NCBI GenBank assembly: GCA_900074885.1
Contig: FJUW01000048.1
Span: 434,001-498,000, forward strand
Origin: Rhynchosporium graminicola
Lineage: Eukaryota; Ascomycota; Leotiomycetes; Helotiales; Ploettnerulaceae
Reading direction: 5' to 3'
DNA length: 64,000 nt
Shown: piece after piece, positions 48,135-59,354 of the stretch
Layout of the letters: every line of letters begins with the position of its first letter
How positions within the stretch are numbered: position 1 is the stretch's first letter
Translations under genes and position numbers: made by a program
The notes under the pieces: model-generated
Database searches by the model: none
The model's input: the letters and a program-made list of their open reading frames with translations, nothing else
Told to the model about the DNA's origin: nothing

Positions 48135-48838
48135 TCAGTTCTCGCAGTTGAATGGAGCTCTGGCAACCATATATGTTTCGTTAGAAGTCTTCGAGGCAAT
48201 TCGGTTTCTATACAGAAGCTCCTGGGTTGTATACTCTGTATAGACAAATGGTTGACTATAATGGCTACCATACCAGATCTCGAGCCCCATGAGCTTTTCT
48301 ACCGCCCAGGATCTAGGGATCTTGATATCGGCAAAGTAGCGAAGCTTGCTTGCAAAGGACCAGCGAGATGCGAGCCTGTTCGTTCAAAGATCAGCGTGGA
48401 ACTGTGGGATATAATGGTGGATAATACGAAAGGCTATACTCACCACTCCCTCGCAACATAATTGCTCTCTCCCATCAGATAGCATTCATTGTCGTAAACC
48501 CAAATCTTACCCCAGTCTTTCCATGTGGACTTCTGAGCGTACACAAAAGTGCACATGCTCTCCTCTTTGATATTTGGGACACAGGAAGGGATGGTAACTT
48601 CGGTCTCTAACGTTACGAATATGAAGTGCTTCGCTTTGGAAGTAGCGCGAGAGCCCAAGTGAGGGCTGAGAGAGGAGACATCGGAGATATGGTAGGAAGT
48701 AGAGGTATTAAAGATTGTCGGGGAGATCTTGACGTTTCGGGATGCGCTATAGGTCACTGGAAGGGCCAACCCAAGGCGCGTCGTCAAGGCTGTCAGCACA
48801 GCGCAGATAATGAGGATTGCTCGGTGGAGCGGATGCAT
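48135..48838 (-). CDS. small secreted four-cysteine protein, family member 4 (SSP4)
   Basis: Exons 48838-48444 and 48375-48135 join through a 68-bp phase-2 intron (GTGAGT donor, GCTGATC branch, GAACAG acceptor), giving 211 residues. The signal peptide covers about residues 1-25 (ends LGLA). Conserved blocks: SCVP, SMC, STWKDWG, WVYDNEC, RWSFASKL, DIKIPRSW, GLEIWYGSHYSQPF, ARAPFNC with stop two codons later. It has all four family Cys. The intron here corresponds to intron 1 of member 3, while the later introns of members 1 and 3 are absent. This is the best-preserved copy and a good reference for the family. Function unknown. Confidence 0.83.
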
Positions 48839-49343
48839 GTATTTGATGTTATTTGGCCGTTTGAAAATGTGATGGATAACCTGGGGTCGAGGTTGTGTAA
48901 CGATGTCGAAGCGATTTCGTCAAGTGGCAAGATTTACATAGTTTTGAATGCCTGTGTGCTGGAATTCACCCACTTTGACCCTTCATATTATGCCGGAGGT
49001 GATTCAAACCCGAAATACGATGTCATACGGAGTTGTGAAAGAGTGTCGCGCTCCTAGACAGATGAATCACGGAAATTGCTGATGCTTGCATTCACATTGT
49101 CAAACTCCTCTCCCTCTCAAGATAGGGAGGGAACCATGAAGTCGAAGAATTTAAGAACAAGTGAGAAAGGGGTAATCTCGGAATTCGAAATATTGTTTCA
49201 TATGATGTAATGAGCCACGTAACTAGCGTTTTTCATCGACTCGTCCCGAACAACCCAAATCCTCGCTCAACAACCCCTCCTCCACGCACGATATGTCAAC
49301 GCAAAAAGCAATAAACTGTCGGTCTCAGAACTTCTGAAGCCTT
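48839..49343. other. spacer between SSP4 and SSP5
   Basis: This is the upstream region of SSP4. The open frame running + from 48626 overlaps SSP4 antisense and is taken as fortuitous. Confidence 0.5.
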
Positions 49344-50077
49344 TCAAACCTCTTCCCAGCCACAGTTGAACGGTGCTCTGAGAGAAGCGTAGACCTCGTG
49401 TGGAGTCTTGGTTAGTAAAGTTGCTCTGTACACGGAGCTCAATTTTTTATATCTGGTCCCTTGGTATATTTAGGTGTCCAAGAATTGAGGATCTTGATAT
49501 CCATTATTCAGCGGAGGAGGCTTGTCAAAGACCACCGGTTTGCGATCCTAATCAATTTTTGAGTCGGCCTGTGCACTCTGGATATGAAGAGAACATTCAG
49601 AGTGTTCATAATCTTGGGGACTACATCCAGTTTGTGAGGAGAAGATGTCTGGCTTTCAGTAGCAGGGAATAGCTCACCAATTTCGGGCGACGTGATCAAT
49701 TGCACCCATCAAATTGCATTTTTTATCGTAGACCCAGAATTCGCCCCGATGACCCAATGTAGACCGCTCAACGTAGGCAAGAGTACACATTCAAGAGTCT
49801 TTGAGATTGGGAGCACAGGTTTGGAATAAAAGCCCGGCTCTAAAGTGACGATGTCATGGTTCCCATATCCACCTCGCGAAGGTGAGACTTCGGTGGTTCG
49901 GGCATTGAAAGGAGTGCTTCCGGATCCCAGGATAGTGGCATTATTACTCAACGTGATCTGAGCATCAAGAATTTCGGCAAAGGAGACTGGGCTGGTTGGA
50001 GAGGCAAATGAGAGTGCTGAGATGGAGAGAAAGATAAAGGCCAACATCATAGCGAGTATTGATTTATGAAGCAGCAT
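49344..50077 (-). pseudogene. secreted protein family member 5 (SSP5), pseudogene
   Basis: An intact start and signal peptide (MLLHKSILAMMLAFIFLSIS, to about residue 25) begin at 50077. The reading then shifts frame near 49810: the CAP, MCTLAYVERST, FWVYDKKC and HVARNW blocks are in another frame, with a TGA just before MC. A second part (NRWSLTSLLR, DIKILNSW, then YASLRAPFNC near the end) is recognisable at about 49560-49344 with at least two stops. The donor GTGAGC matches the intron position of member 4. Multiple lesions make this a true pseudogene. Confidence 0.82.
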
Positions 50078-51117
50078 ATTGAAGTTGATGATGGTGGGTG
50101 GCAAGGAATTTGACGCTTGAATAGGGAGACCGTAGGCTCTATGAACTTTCAAGACTAGTAGAAAGCTACCGATGCTGAAAGGTACTTACTGTGGCGACCT
50201 GACCAAGTAATATGTGAAGTCATTGTTGTTCTTTGTTATCTAATTCAGTTCTCCCTAGGGGCTGCCAGCTTGCACTTTATAGGTGAGCAAGTCCAGTTCC
50301 AATCAAGTGAATCGTCTTTTCAATCCAGAGTAGCTATCCACGATTACATATCGTATCTTTTTCTCCATGAATCCTCGCACGGGAACACAGTCTGTGCAGT
50401 CAGGTCGTTCTAACCAGCAAGTGAAAAATTGATTTGCAACGGACTTGACTTACGAATAGTGTATCACTAAATCTACATATACTTGAACTCTAACCACAAT
50501 AAGATGCCTCCTTGATCGTTGTCATCCATCAAGCAGTCAACTAGCAGTCTTCGACTTCAACCAACCCTAAGGACAACCGAATAATACTGAAAACAGTCAC
50601 AAGTCTGATTTTGGACATACGAAAGTGCTATCCAGAGTCGCAGGGCAGGGTTAATAGAATCACCGTGTTGGATCTCAGAAATCGGTACAATGGGACACTT
50701 TGCCTGAAGTTCAGAATCTACGTGCAAGTAAAAAGAACCTAAAGAAAACTAATCAGGAGGTACTGTCGACGATTGCCATCGACAATAATCACTACAGCGC
50801 TTATGGTCGACTTGCCTTCGTCGTCGCGTTAAGAGGAGGTATATTTCGGGTTTCTGACAATGTCAAATTGCAAGGGGCGTGATGGCGATAATCTCTCGAC
50901 CGCACTTATATGTAAGCGAGAAATGACAACTTGGACTTGTAACAGGATAAGCAATGCTCTTTTATTTCGTAAATAGAGTTTCATATTGCTCTTGAGCTTC
51001 AGATAGACTTCTTTTACTCCCTACTAGCTGCGAGGGGAATTTGCCACATGGTATTCGAAATCTTTTCCATCGTGATAATCTCAGCAGCCTGATCAGCAAA
51101 ATAAGAAAATCCCCTGT
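50078..51117. other. intergenic, no supported gene
   Basis: Only short frames are seen. It separates the secreted-protein cluster from the methyltransferase gene. Confidence 0.5.
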
Positions 51118-52297
51118 TCAAACACTCTCAAAAACACCCACCCAGTAATCCATACATTTTACACCCTTGAAACCGTCTTCTAAGCTATCCACCAGCGAAG
51201 TGACCGTATCATATGCTGCTTCAATTACCACAATCTCAGCATCACTTACAAACCCGCCCTCTTCGCGTTTCCTGAGAGCAGCGATCTCTTTGTCCCTCGT
51301 ACTGAGTAGATAATTGACTTCCCAAAACGGGTCTTGGAGGCCGGGGTTTGAGGGGAGTGTTGCTTGTTTGACGAGTTTGAAAGCTAATTCAGAGGCTCCC
51401 TCTCTTTGCAACCGAGTGTCGACTTTTGCAGTGAGGACAGCGGCTTGGATTTGTTGCGGACTCAGAACAGTCCTCACATTGCCACTGCTTTCCTCACCAC
51501 GTTTCGTTTCGAGGGTACTCCATAATAACGCAGTTAGAACGTGTGGTACCTGATTCAGCGTTGAGGCGTGGAGTGACCATTCTGCGATACAGAGTTTCTG
51601 TCCGGAGGCTGTGAAGTGTGGTAGGATTGCAGAGAGGAGAAGGGGAAAGTCGAGCGGGGAGGCAAAATAGTAGATACAGTGTGAGAGGACGATATGGGTA
51701 AATGGAGGACCGGTGTAGGTGTTTAGGTAGGCTATGGGAGGGGTGAAGTGGAATTTGATGCGTTGGCCGAGAGGAGTGGTGAGGATGTGTGCTTGTGCTT
51801 GGGCAAGAGTCTGTGGTGAGCCTGCGGGAAAGGTTAGGTTGAGTAGTCGATGAAGCATTTTCCGAATGAATGGAGTGGATAGTTTACAAGGCTAGATTCT
51901 TGCAGTTTTACCATTCCCGATGCTAAATCGAGAGAAAAGGTGTCTTCTCGATATTATGGACAAGCTAATGGAACTTATGAACAGATTCGACGAAAATCTG
52001 TCGCGTTGTAAAGAAATCAGACATACCATAGTCAGGAGACCCCGGATCAAGCGCAACAACAGTCCCGTTCTCACCCACCGCATCAGCGAGGGCAATAGTT
52101 GTATCGCCTTGCCCACAGCCTATCTCCAAAACATGCGAACCAGGATGGACATCCCAGTAGGCGATTAGCTCCTGGCGATGAGCGAGCTGAGACATGAGAC
52201 TTGGAGAGCTGCTGGTTGGGTCAGTGCGGTTCTCGACGAAGTGGAGTGCTAGTTCTGCAGTTGTGGTTTTGTGCTTTGGTGGAGGGCTTGAAGACAT
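51118..52297 (-). CDS. class I SAM-dependent methyltransferase
   Basis: Exons 52297-52027 and 51821-51118 join through a 205-bp phase-1 intron (GTATGT donor, CCTAACC branch, TTTCCCGCAG acceptor), giving 324 residues. Motif I is VLEIGCGQGDT at residues 56-66 and the motif II acidic strand is VVALDPG (80-86), the Rossmann SAM-binding core. TLAQAQAHI just after the splice and HIVLSHCIYYFASP fit small fungal methyltransferases of the Methyltransf_25/11 type. The substrate cannot be predicted. I chose ATG 52297 because the domain begins shortly after it; the frame upstream is Pro/Arg-rich and looks non-coding. Confidence 0.82.
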
Positions 52298-52801
52298 TGG
52301 GAGGGATTGAGGGCTTGTGAGGAAATCAAATGTGAAGGAAGTGGATGATGGGCGAGGGTGTGATTGAGTTAAAGGGCGGAGTTGAGGGAGGATCCGATGT
52401 GAGTATGAAATGCTTCGTTTCGAGCAGCCGAGCCTTGGCTTTACATGTAAACAATCTCGCACTAGGCTTGTGTATTTATCAGCACCCAAGATAAGAACTA
52501 CCTATGATAAGCGGCGGATTTCGTATGTGGGAACGATGATTCAATTCACTCAGTGACTCACCTGCGGACATAGGCGCGGTTGAGATGCATATAGTCACGT
52601 GATTGAGGTTTTTGTAGTATAGAGTTGTGTTCCGCATGGCGCAGCATCAATTACGCGAGAAGATTCCCTGCACTGGCTGGGGTCTGATACTCACGTGGGA
52701 GCGTTGTCGCACAGCTCCCATACCAGAAAATACTTCACAGGGTCTGAGTCACTGGGTGACTCAATATCGCCCGCTTTATTCCTTTAAACGAAAGAGGCCA
52801 A

Positions 52802-52832
<31 letters not shown>

Positions 52833-54924
52833 AAGAAGAAGAAGAAGAAGAAGAGAAGAGATATGATCAGATTTCCTCGAGTCAAAGGAAAATTCATCAG
52901 TTCTCGGCCAAGGCGACTGACCAGATACAATTCAGGAGCGCCATTGGGTACGAATTTAGAAACGCGGACAGAATACTGCTGTCCAGCCACCTAAACTTTT
53001 GATGGCTTTGATAGAGTATTGATCTGAATGCACATGGAAATTCCCATGGCGCTTTGTCCGAGATGAGTTTGCCTATCCTCAACTGACGTGAATCCATCCA
53101 AAAATCCTAGAGAGAGCAGAGACCAAACTTGATGAGCGCGGTGGAGATAGTTAACTATTTCGAAAGTCAGTGATCGACACCGGAGATTCGAAGAATGGCT
53201 CATGTTTTTCAGGAGCTCGATTGCCCCCTCGGGACTCGACCATGTGAAATAAATGGGCGCGGCCAAATATAAGACGGGATTTCTTGAGCTTCAAACGTGC
53301 CTTACGGCCGGCAAACGCGGTTTTGAATTCTAGTACTCGGAGTCATGCCGTAATTGAGCCTCCGCGCCGAGAATGTACGAAAGCGGAGGAGTAAATCGAA
53401 AAATGCGATGTCGTAGAAATAAAATCGGCAGATTTTCGATTGCTCAGTTACGGGGTTGACTGAAGGGCGTATCTGGGTCTTGGCTGGGAACGTGGCTGGT
53501 ATGAGATACTAGGTAGGATAAGGTAAGATTTCCATATTTGAAAAAAATGTAAAGAGGGAAGACAGATGCTGATAATTGGTGATATCTATTAGGGAAAGCA
53601 ATGATAGGGTTATATTTTCATTATTAGGCAAATGTATAAGTAAGATACCTATGGTGGACAGAAGACAGTTTGATGCCGGGAAGGAAGATGGTGCGCTGAA
53701 TTGATCGAGCTGAAACATATCAGGACTCTAGAATCACCCGCACCGGAGGGGAGATTTTGGTTCGGAGTATGGTGCAATAAGTAAGTACTAGAGTACAGAT
53801 ACTTATCTTGTAAGACATGTCTTGCAATTTGCACTTTGATAGCTTCCATTCAGCTTCCCCCAAAGGGAAAATCGATTCCTTCCAGCAATATCCGGAACTC
53901 TGCATCTTCTTCTTTTGATCTGTCTTGCAAGTTGGAGGATTTGTCGTCTCGGTTATCTGTAAAACAATGTATTCTTGGCTTCCAGATAAGCAAGTTCTCC
54001 TTCTACACTCGTCTTTTGCTGCATCCCAATTCTCTATCCGGACATGGATTCCCCTTTGGCGGTTTGGAACCGAGATGCTTTGTTTTTGCTGTTGATCAAG
54101 GCCGAAGAGGAAGGTCATGAAGCGAGCTTGGGTTTAATTGCCGATGCTGACCGGCCCAACTACGCATTAGTAGCGATGATCTGGGTATCCCGGTAGTGGT
54201 CGGGGACGTTGAGCACTAGAAGAAGCGTGGAAGTATATCGGCCCCGTATTAATATGGGTATTGATGGTCGACAGACGGATTGGCAGAAATCCCTGGAAGT
54301 CATGAAGACAAGGTGAAAGTGTGAGCTGGAGGATAGGTAGATGAACAGAGAGCGATGTAACGGGGCGGGTTTACCTCCCACATCGCCAGACTCCGAAGTA
54401 GAAAGAGAATGTGGGATCAGAGACTACCCCTCATTCATATGGTACCTCTGATATAGATAGTCCTGAACCTACTCCGTATCTATCCATGGTATTTATTGCG
54501 TTGTGAGGCTGTGAATGAACCATAATATATGACCGGGCATAATCAGTGAATCCTCGAATAGTAATATACATTCCATACCTGCACAATCGAGATTGGTTAC
54601 CGTCGAGTTGCACACACACTAGAGCGGTATAGGAAAGTGATGATAACAGGATAACAGATCATACTTTGTTTTGCCACGCCATTTCGAAGCTTTAAGCGGG
54701 CATTCCACGGCTTCTGGAAGGTTTGCTGCAGTCAGTCACTAGGGAGGGAGGGTGCGGCAACTATGTAGATTGAACCAACCAACCAATCACAGGAGTATAA
54801 TGAGCGAGAGTTGGAAGAATACAAAGAACCCAGGGTCCACGCCCGTGTCCATCCATGTCCATCCATAGTCGATGAGTGACTTCCAGTTCCAGTTCCTGCG
54901 CCGTATGAGAAGGGAAAGGAAAGC
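52298..54924. other. intergenic, no supported gene
   Basis: Frames up to 132 codons (54118-53720, minus) show no domain or paralogue. It contains the (AAG)17 repeat. A small gene cannot be ruled out. Confidence 0.4.
52803..52853 (+). repeat. (AAG)17 microsatellite
   Basis: There are 17 uninterrupted AAG units. The poly-Arg and poly-Phe frames across it are artefacts of the repeat. Confidence 0.97.
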
Positions 54925-55046
54925 GTGCCTTTTGATCACAATCGCCGGCCAAGGATCCAAGGATTCTCCCTCCACGTCCAGCTCCATCTATCACGGCTGA
55001 CCCGAAGAACATTGATTGCCTGCCCCTCCGTCATCTTGAACTCCAG

Positions 55047-55581
55047 ATCTCATCTCATCTCATCTCGTGCTTACTCAACTCATCTCGAGCTCACACACGA
55101 TCACATACTTCGAACACCCCAGACCAGACCAGACCAGTCCAGTCCAGTCCCGTCCAGTCCAGTCCAGTCCAGTCCAGTCCCGTGTGCTGTACAACCTTCC
55201 TGCAACTCGACCTGCAACCCCCTCAATGCTCGCAGCTCCATCTCGAGCACCACTGCGACGATAGAATACATTCGTTGCGTTGCGTTGCGTTGCGTTGCGT
55301 CGCGTCGCGTTGCAGCATTCGACTCGACCTTCCTTCTACGACCGGGATGAATACTTATACTTATACTACCTGCTGCTGCCTTGTCCATCGACTGTAGCGC
55401 AACACAGCATAGGTAGGGCCTACAGCGCAGCAGCACCGCTCGACTCAGACATTCCATTCCATCGCCATCGGACTTCCTTTTCCCGCTTTGCTTGCCTGCC
55501 TGCTTGCCTGATTGCTTCGCTGCTTGCTTGCTTGCTTGCTTGCTTACATTCTGCATTCTGCATTCTGCATTCTGCATTCTG
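55047..55581. repeat. cluster of five different short tandem repeats upstream of the phosphodiesterase gene
   Basis: In order: ATCTC repeats (about 55047-55066); CCAGA/CCAGT pentamers, about 13 units (55119-55183); CGTTG/CGTCG pentamers, 8 units (55273-55312); TGCT tetramers, about 6 units (55521-55545); CATTCTG heptamers, 5 units (55547-55581). Motifs are unrelated. The stretch lies 0.7-1.2 kb before the phosphodiesterase start, in its promoter or long 5' leader. Confidence 0.93.
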
Positions 55582-56263
55582 CAGCATTGCCTGCCCTGTC
55601 GTGCCCTGCCCGGTGATTGCGCGCATTGCGACTTCGAGTCCCATGTCATCCGTGACACCTCTTTCAATTACTGTACTGTACTGACCTGCTAGACGGATCG
55701 CGCCAAACCCGCAGGCCTCCCTTGCCGCTTTATTTCCTTTTCCGCTTTTTGTGCGCGTATAATCAGCCTACTCCTGCACTTGTGGCCCGGATTGCTCATC
55801 TAATCCGGGTTTCTATCGAAGAAGTAGTTGTGGTTGGAAGAAGGGGAACAAGTACCTACCTAGACAAGGCACATCTGCAGCCAAGTCCCGTCCTCGACTT
55901 CAGCCCACCCTTCCCTGCAATCGCGAAACATACCCATTTCTCACTGCTCCCGGCTCCCAGCTCCTCAATAACCAGACCACCATCTGCACCGAATTTCCGG
56001 ACGATCAGAGCGCCCTGAACCGTCGAACAAAGATCGAAAACGTCGCAAGTCCTTCGAGCCCAAGTCTCGACGAGTCTGGAAGCTTGCGCTCGAGCCATTC
56101 CTCCCTCACCAGTGCGACACGGCCCATCTGTACGAAGTTCGCAATACCGGCTTGGAACCAACTCTTTGCATCCTCTCTAGACATAATAATTTGACTAATT
56201 TACCAATATCGTGGACGACTCGACGGTACAGAGATTCGCGCTGTCGCGGTGCGCGAAGCAGTC
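55582..56263 (+). promoter_or_regulatory. presumed promoter/5' leader of the phosphodiesterase gene
   Basis: There is no supported coding frame. CT-rich patches and a plain ATG context precede 56264. The assignment rests on position only. Confidence 0.35.
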
Positions 56264-59200
56264 ATGGACTACGCTGCATGTAATGTGGTGTATGTCGATC
56301 GCAGCGCATGTGAGGATGGATTGGTAAAGAGAGAAGATGCGACACCTACGGCTTCAACAGATGACGTCCACGGTTATGCAGATGGCCATGCGCCGGTCCA
56401 GATCCCCAACGCGGTAGACTTGAATCTGCAGTCTCTACTTGGTACATTCAGTGAAGGTGTGTTCCCAACTGTCTTTTTGCATTATCATCAGAATACTAAT
56501 TATTCTAGTACATGTTTGTACGTCTGGAAAAGCGTGTATAGCAAAGCTCTCCGAATTGAATCAGTCATCAATTGTCGAATTAATACCCACCCTCGTCTTA
56601 ATAGATATCCCATACGAAGATCAACTCGCGGAAAGGCCCTCGAGAGAAGTACGGACTCCGTCTCCTGGATCTCAGCAACAAATCGACGGGATACATGAGG
56701 ATTCGGTAGACCAGGAGGCATACGGGCTCAACCTATTACAGTGGATAGCGTCCGAGATACAATACCAGAGTCTTTCGAGGCTTGTTGTGCCGGTTGCAGT
56801 AGTCTCCATTCCAGAGCAAACTTCTTTGTTAGAGATGTCGAGGGGTAGAGCCAATTCGCGATCAGAAGGTCAATTAAGCTACACATCTTTTCCTTCAAAG
56901 AAACGGGGCGGCTTGGTAACGCCACTCGACCCAACGAGAACAGTTAAGTATTTGGACAGTGGTGCCGTAGATGTTTTGACGAGTCCACTGCTTAAGGAAC
57001 GTTTACCAAGTCTTGCCATTCACGCATACCGAGCACACAAAGATGCTTCAAAAGAGCACAGAGCACTGATGGAAATGAAACGGGGAAGAAAGCGATCTTG
57101 GGTTGGTGTGGATGATCAAAAACCATACGCGTACTTACGTGAAGCTATGGTCTCAGGGCTGATGGATGGAATTTGCAAGCTTGGGGGAGATGAAGAGCCG
57201 CTGGCACCAATTAGGATATCAATCGCCTTGAATCGTCGAGAGAGAATTGCAGCGTCCATCGGGTCCTGGCATTTCTCAGCGCATGATTTTACTGACGACG
57301 AGCTCCTACATGCGGCGCTACTTATGCTACAGCATGCGCTCGCGATGCCGGAACTTGAGAGGTGGCGGATATCTACAGGTAAGTGGCAGCTCCTTTGTGG
57401 TTATGTTTCGGATAATTGTACCCCCATGCTGATACCCGAAACAGATCATCTCACGGCTTTCCTGGTGGCGAGTCGATCCGCGTACAATGCCTTTGTACCT
57501 TATCATAATTTCCGTCATGTTGTCGACGTCTTACAGGCCTGTTTCCACTTCCTCGTCCAACTTGGTCGGTTGCCCTCATATCCCAATTCAAGCCACTCGT
57601 CAGATCCTCCCCTCTCACCCATCGCCGCTCTAATCAGACCATTCGATGCTCTCACTCTTCTTATCACCGCCATTGGGCATGACGTCGGTCATCCAGGTGT
57701 GAATAATGCCTTCCTGGTCACGCTCAATGCCCCACTTGCTCAACTGTACAATGATCGCTCAGTACTCGAGTCATTTCATTGCGCGGCGTATTCTCAAATC
57801 CTTCGAAGATATTGGCCGGCAGCTTTTCAGGGGACAGAAATGCGACAACTCATGATTAGCTCCATCTTGGCGACTGATATGGGTTTACATTTCGAATATA
57901 TGAAAAAGCTCGGATTTTTACAGGAGAAGTTATTCGAGAACGGAGGGACTGACGGATGGAATGGCAGGCTCATCGAAGAGCAAAGAACCTTAGCTTGTTC
58001 TTTATTAATCAAATGCGCCGACATCAGTAATGTGGTATGTACTCAAAAGGATCTTAGTTGACTTTGCTAATAATGAAAGGCACGCAAATATGAAGTTGCA
58101 GCTCAATGGACTCAGATATTGACGAATGAATTTTCCCGACAAGCTTCCATGGAGACAGATCTTGGCATTCCTTCAGCGTTATTCGCAACACCCACAAGAG
58201 CACCAATAGAGCTTGGAAAATCGCAAATAGGATTCATGAACATGTTCGCCATACCATTATTCCAAGGTGTCACGGACATCATGCCGGAAATGGCTTATTG
58301 CGTAGAAGAACTTCATCGAAACAAGGCTGGTTGGGAGCAGACGATCGCCGACGAGCAGGAAAGAGCGAGGAAAGACAGTGATGATTCAACGATTAAGGAC
58401 GGCACGTTTTCCCCACGTACCATGAGCTTGGCCAATCCTTCTGATGCAAGTTACCAAAAGGTAGGTAACGTTGTACATCCGGACATGGACCTACGAAAAG
58501 CTCTACTCAACAAGAATCCCTTTCCATTGAGCGGTTTCGCTGAAGAGAGCGCAAGACATCACGCTTCGCTACCGGATATCTCACCTGGCTCGACAGTACC
58601 CTTGGTGGAAGAGTCAACGGAAGAAGAAATTCCATCGCCAGGTGATGTAGTCTTAGGCTCGAGCTCTCGCCGCTCCTCGAAACCAAGCCAGCTGCAACTA
58701 AGTTTCGCCACAACAAGCGCTCCCGGTCGACTCGACCACTCGAGCCAGGATCCAGCCCTAAACCGAATCGTCTATCCACAGTCACAAGCTAATGGTGTAT
58801 CGGTGAATCATAATTCTTTAGTAACCGATCCTGTTCTTATGGATACTCCGACAACACAGGAACCTAAAGCTCAAGAGTCAGACAAGCAGCGAAGTAGTGA
58901 CGGAACGGAAGGAAGTAGTTCCGCGGCCGGAGACTGGACTAGTCAAGCTACAAGTGCCACTACAGGAAAGATGCCATTAAGTCCAAGTACGCAAGGAACG
59001 AGTATCATGTCCGATTCGGATTCTGTCGAGAAAGGTGGCAATTCAAGTCAGATCCTCACGCCGACTGGTACACCAAGTGGCAATAGACACCGACAGTACT
59101 ATGATGGAAGGAGCTCAAGTAAAGATTCTACGCACCGAAGTAAGAGCGAAGGAAGTGGAGAGGGAGAGGAAAGTAAAGCTGCGAGGGAAGTGGAAACTAA

Positions 59201-59354
59201 GGGCGTGGGAGAGAAGGCCTTTGGGAGATTGAAGAAGAAACCTAGTCGGTTTAGGATGAACTTCTGGAAGAGAAGCAAGAGCTCTAGTCCGCCTCTGCCT
59301 GGTGGTGGGCCGGGGAGGGTGAGGAGTGAAGACGGGATGGAGCAATCGGTGTGA
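56264..59354 (+). CDS. PDE2: 3',5'-cyclic nucleotide phosphodiesterase, class I (Pde2/PdeH type)
   Basis: Exons 56264-56456, 56509-57378, 57445-58034 and 58080-59354 (introns 52, 66 and 45 bp) encode 975 residues. The PDE catalytic HD domain spans about residues 330-610. HNFRH begins at residue 375, and the metal-binding GHDVGHPG has H433-D434. ATDMGLHF and KCADISN follow, all typical of metal-dependent class I PDEs. The N-terminal third (FSEVHVCTSGKACIAKL, PYAYLREAMVSGLMDGI) matches the fungal-specific N-terminal region. The roughly 300-residue tail is Ser/Thr-rich and basic at the end, probably disordered and phosphorylated. The enzyme hydrolyses cAMP to AMP and so lowers PKA signalling. 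Splice sites were chosen because they restore the family reading at each junction. Confidence 0.93.

Noticed and set aside
48626..49057. 143-codon plus-strand frame.
   Set aside because: It overlaps secreted family member 4, whose minus-strand coding is supported by paralogues.
52784..52990. Poly-Phe and poly-Arg frames.
   Set aside because: They are created by the (AAG)17 repeat.
55101..55667. 188-codon minus-strand frame with KQASK-like and DWTGL-like repeats.
   Set aside because: It is the translation of microsatellites; the repeat periods explain the open frame.
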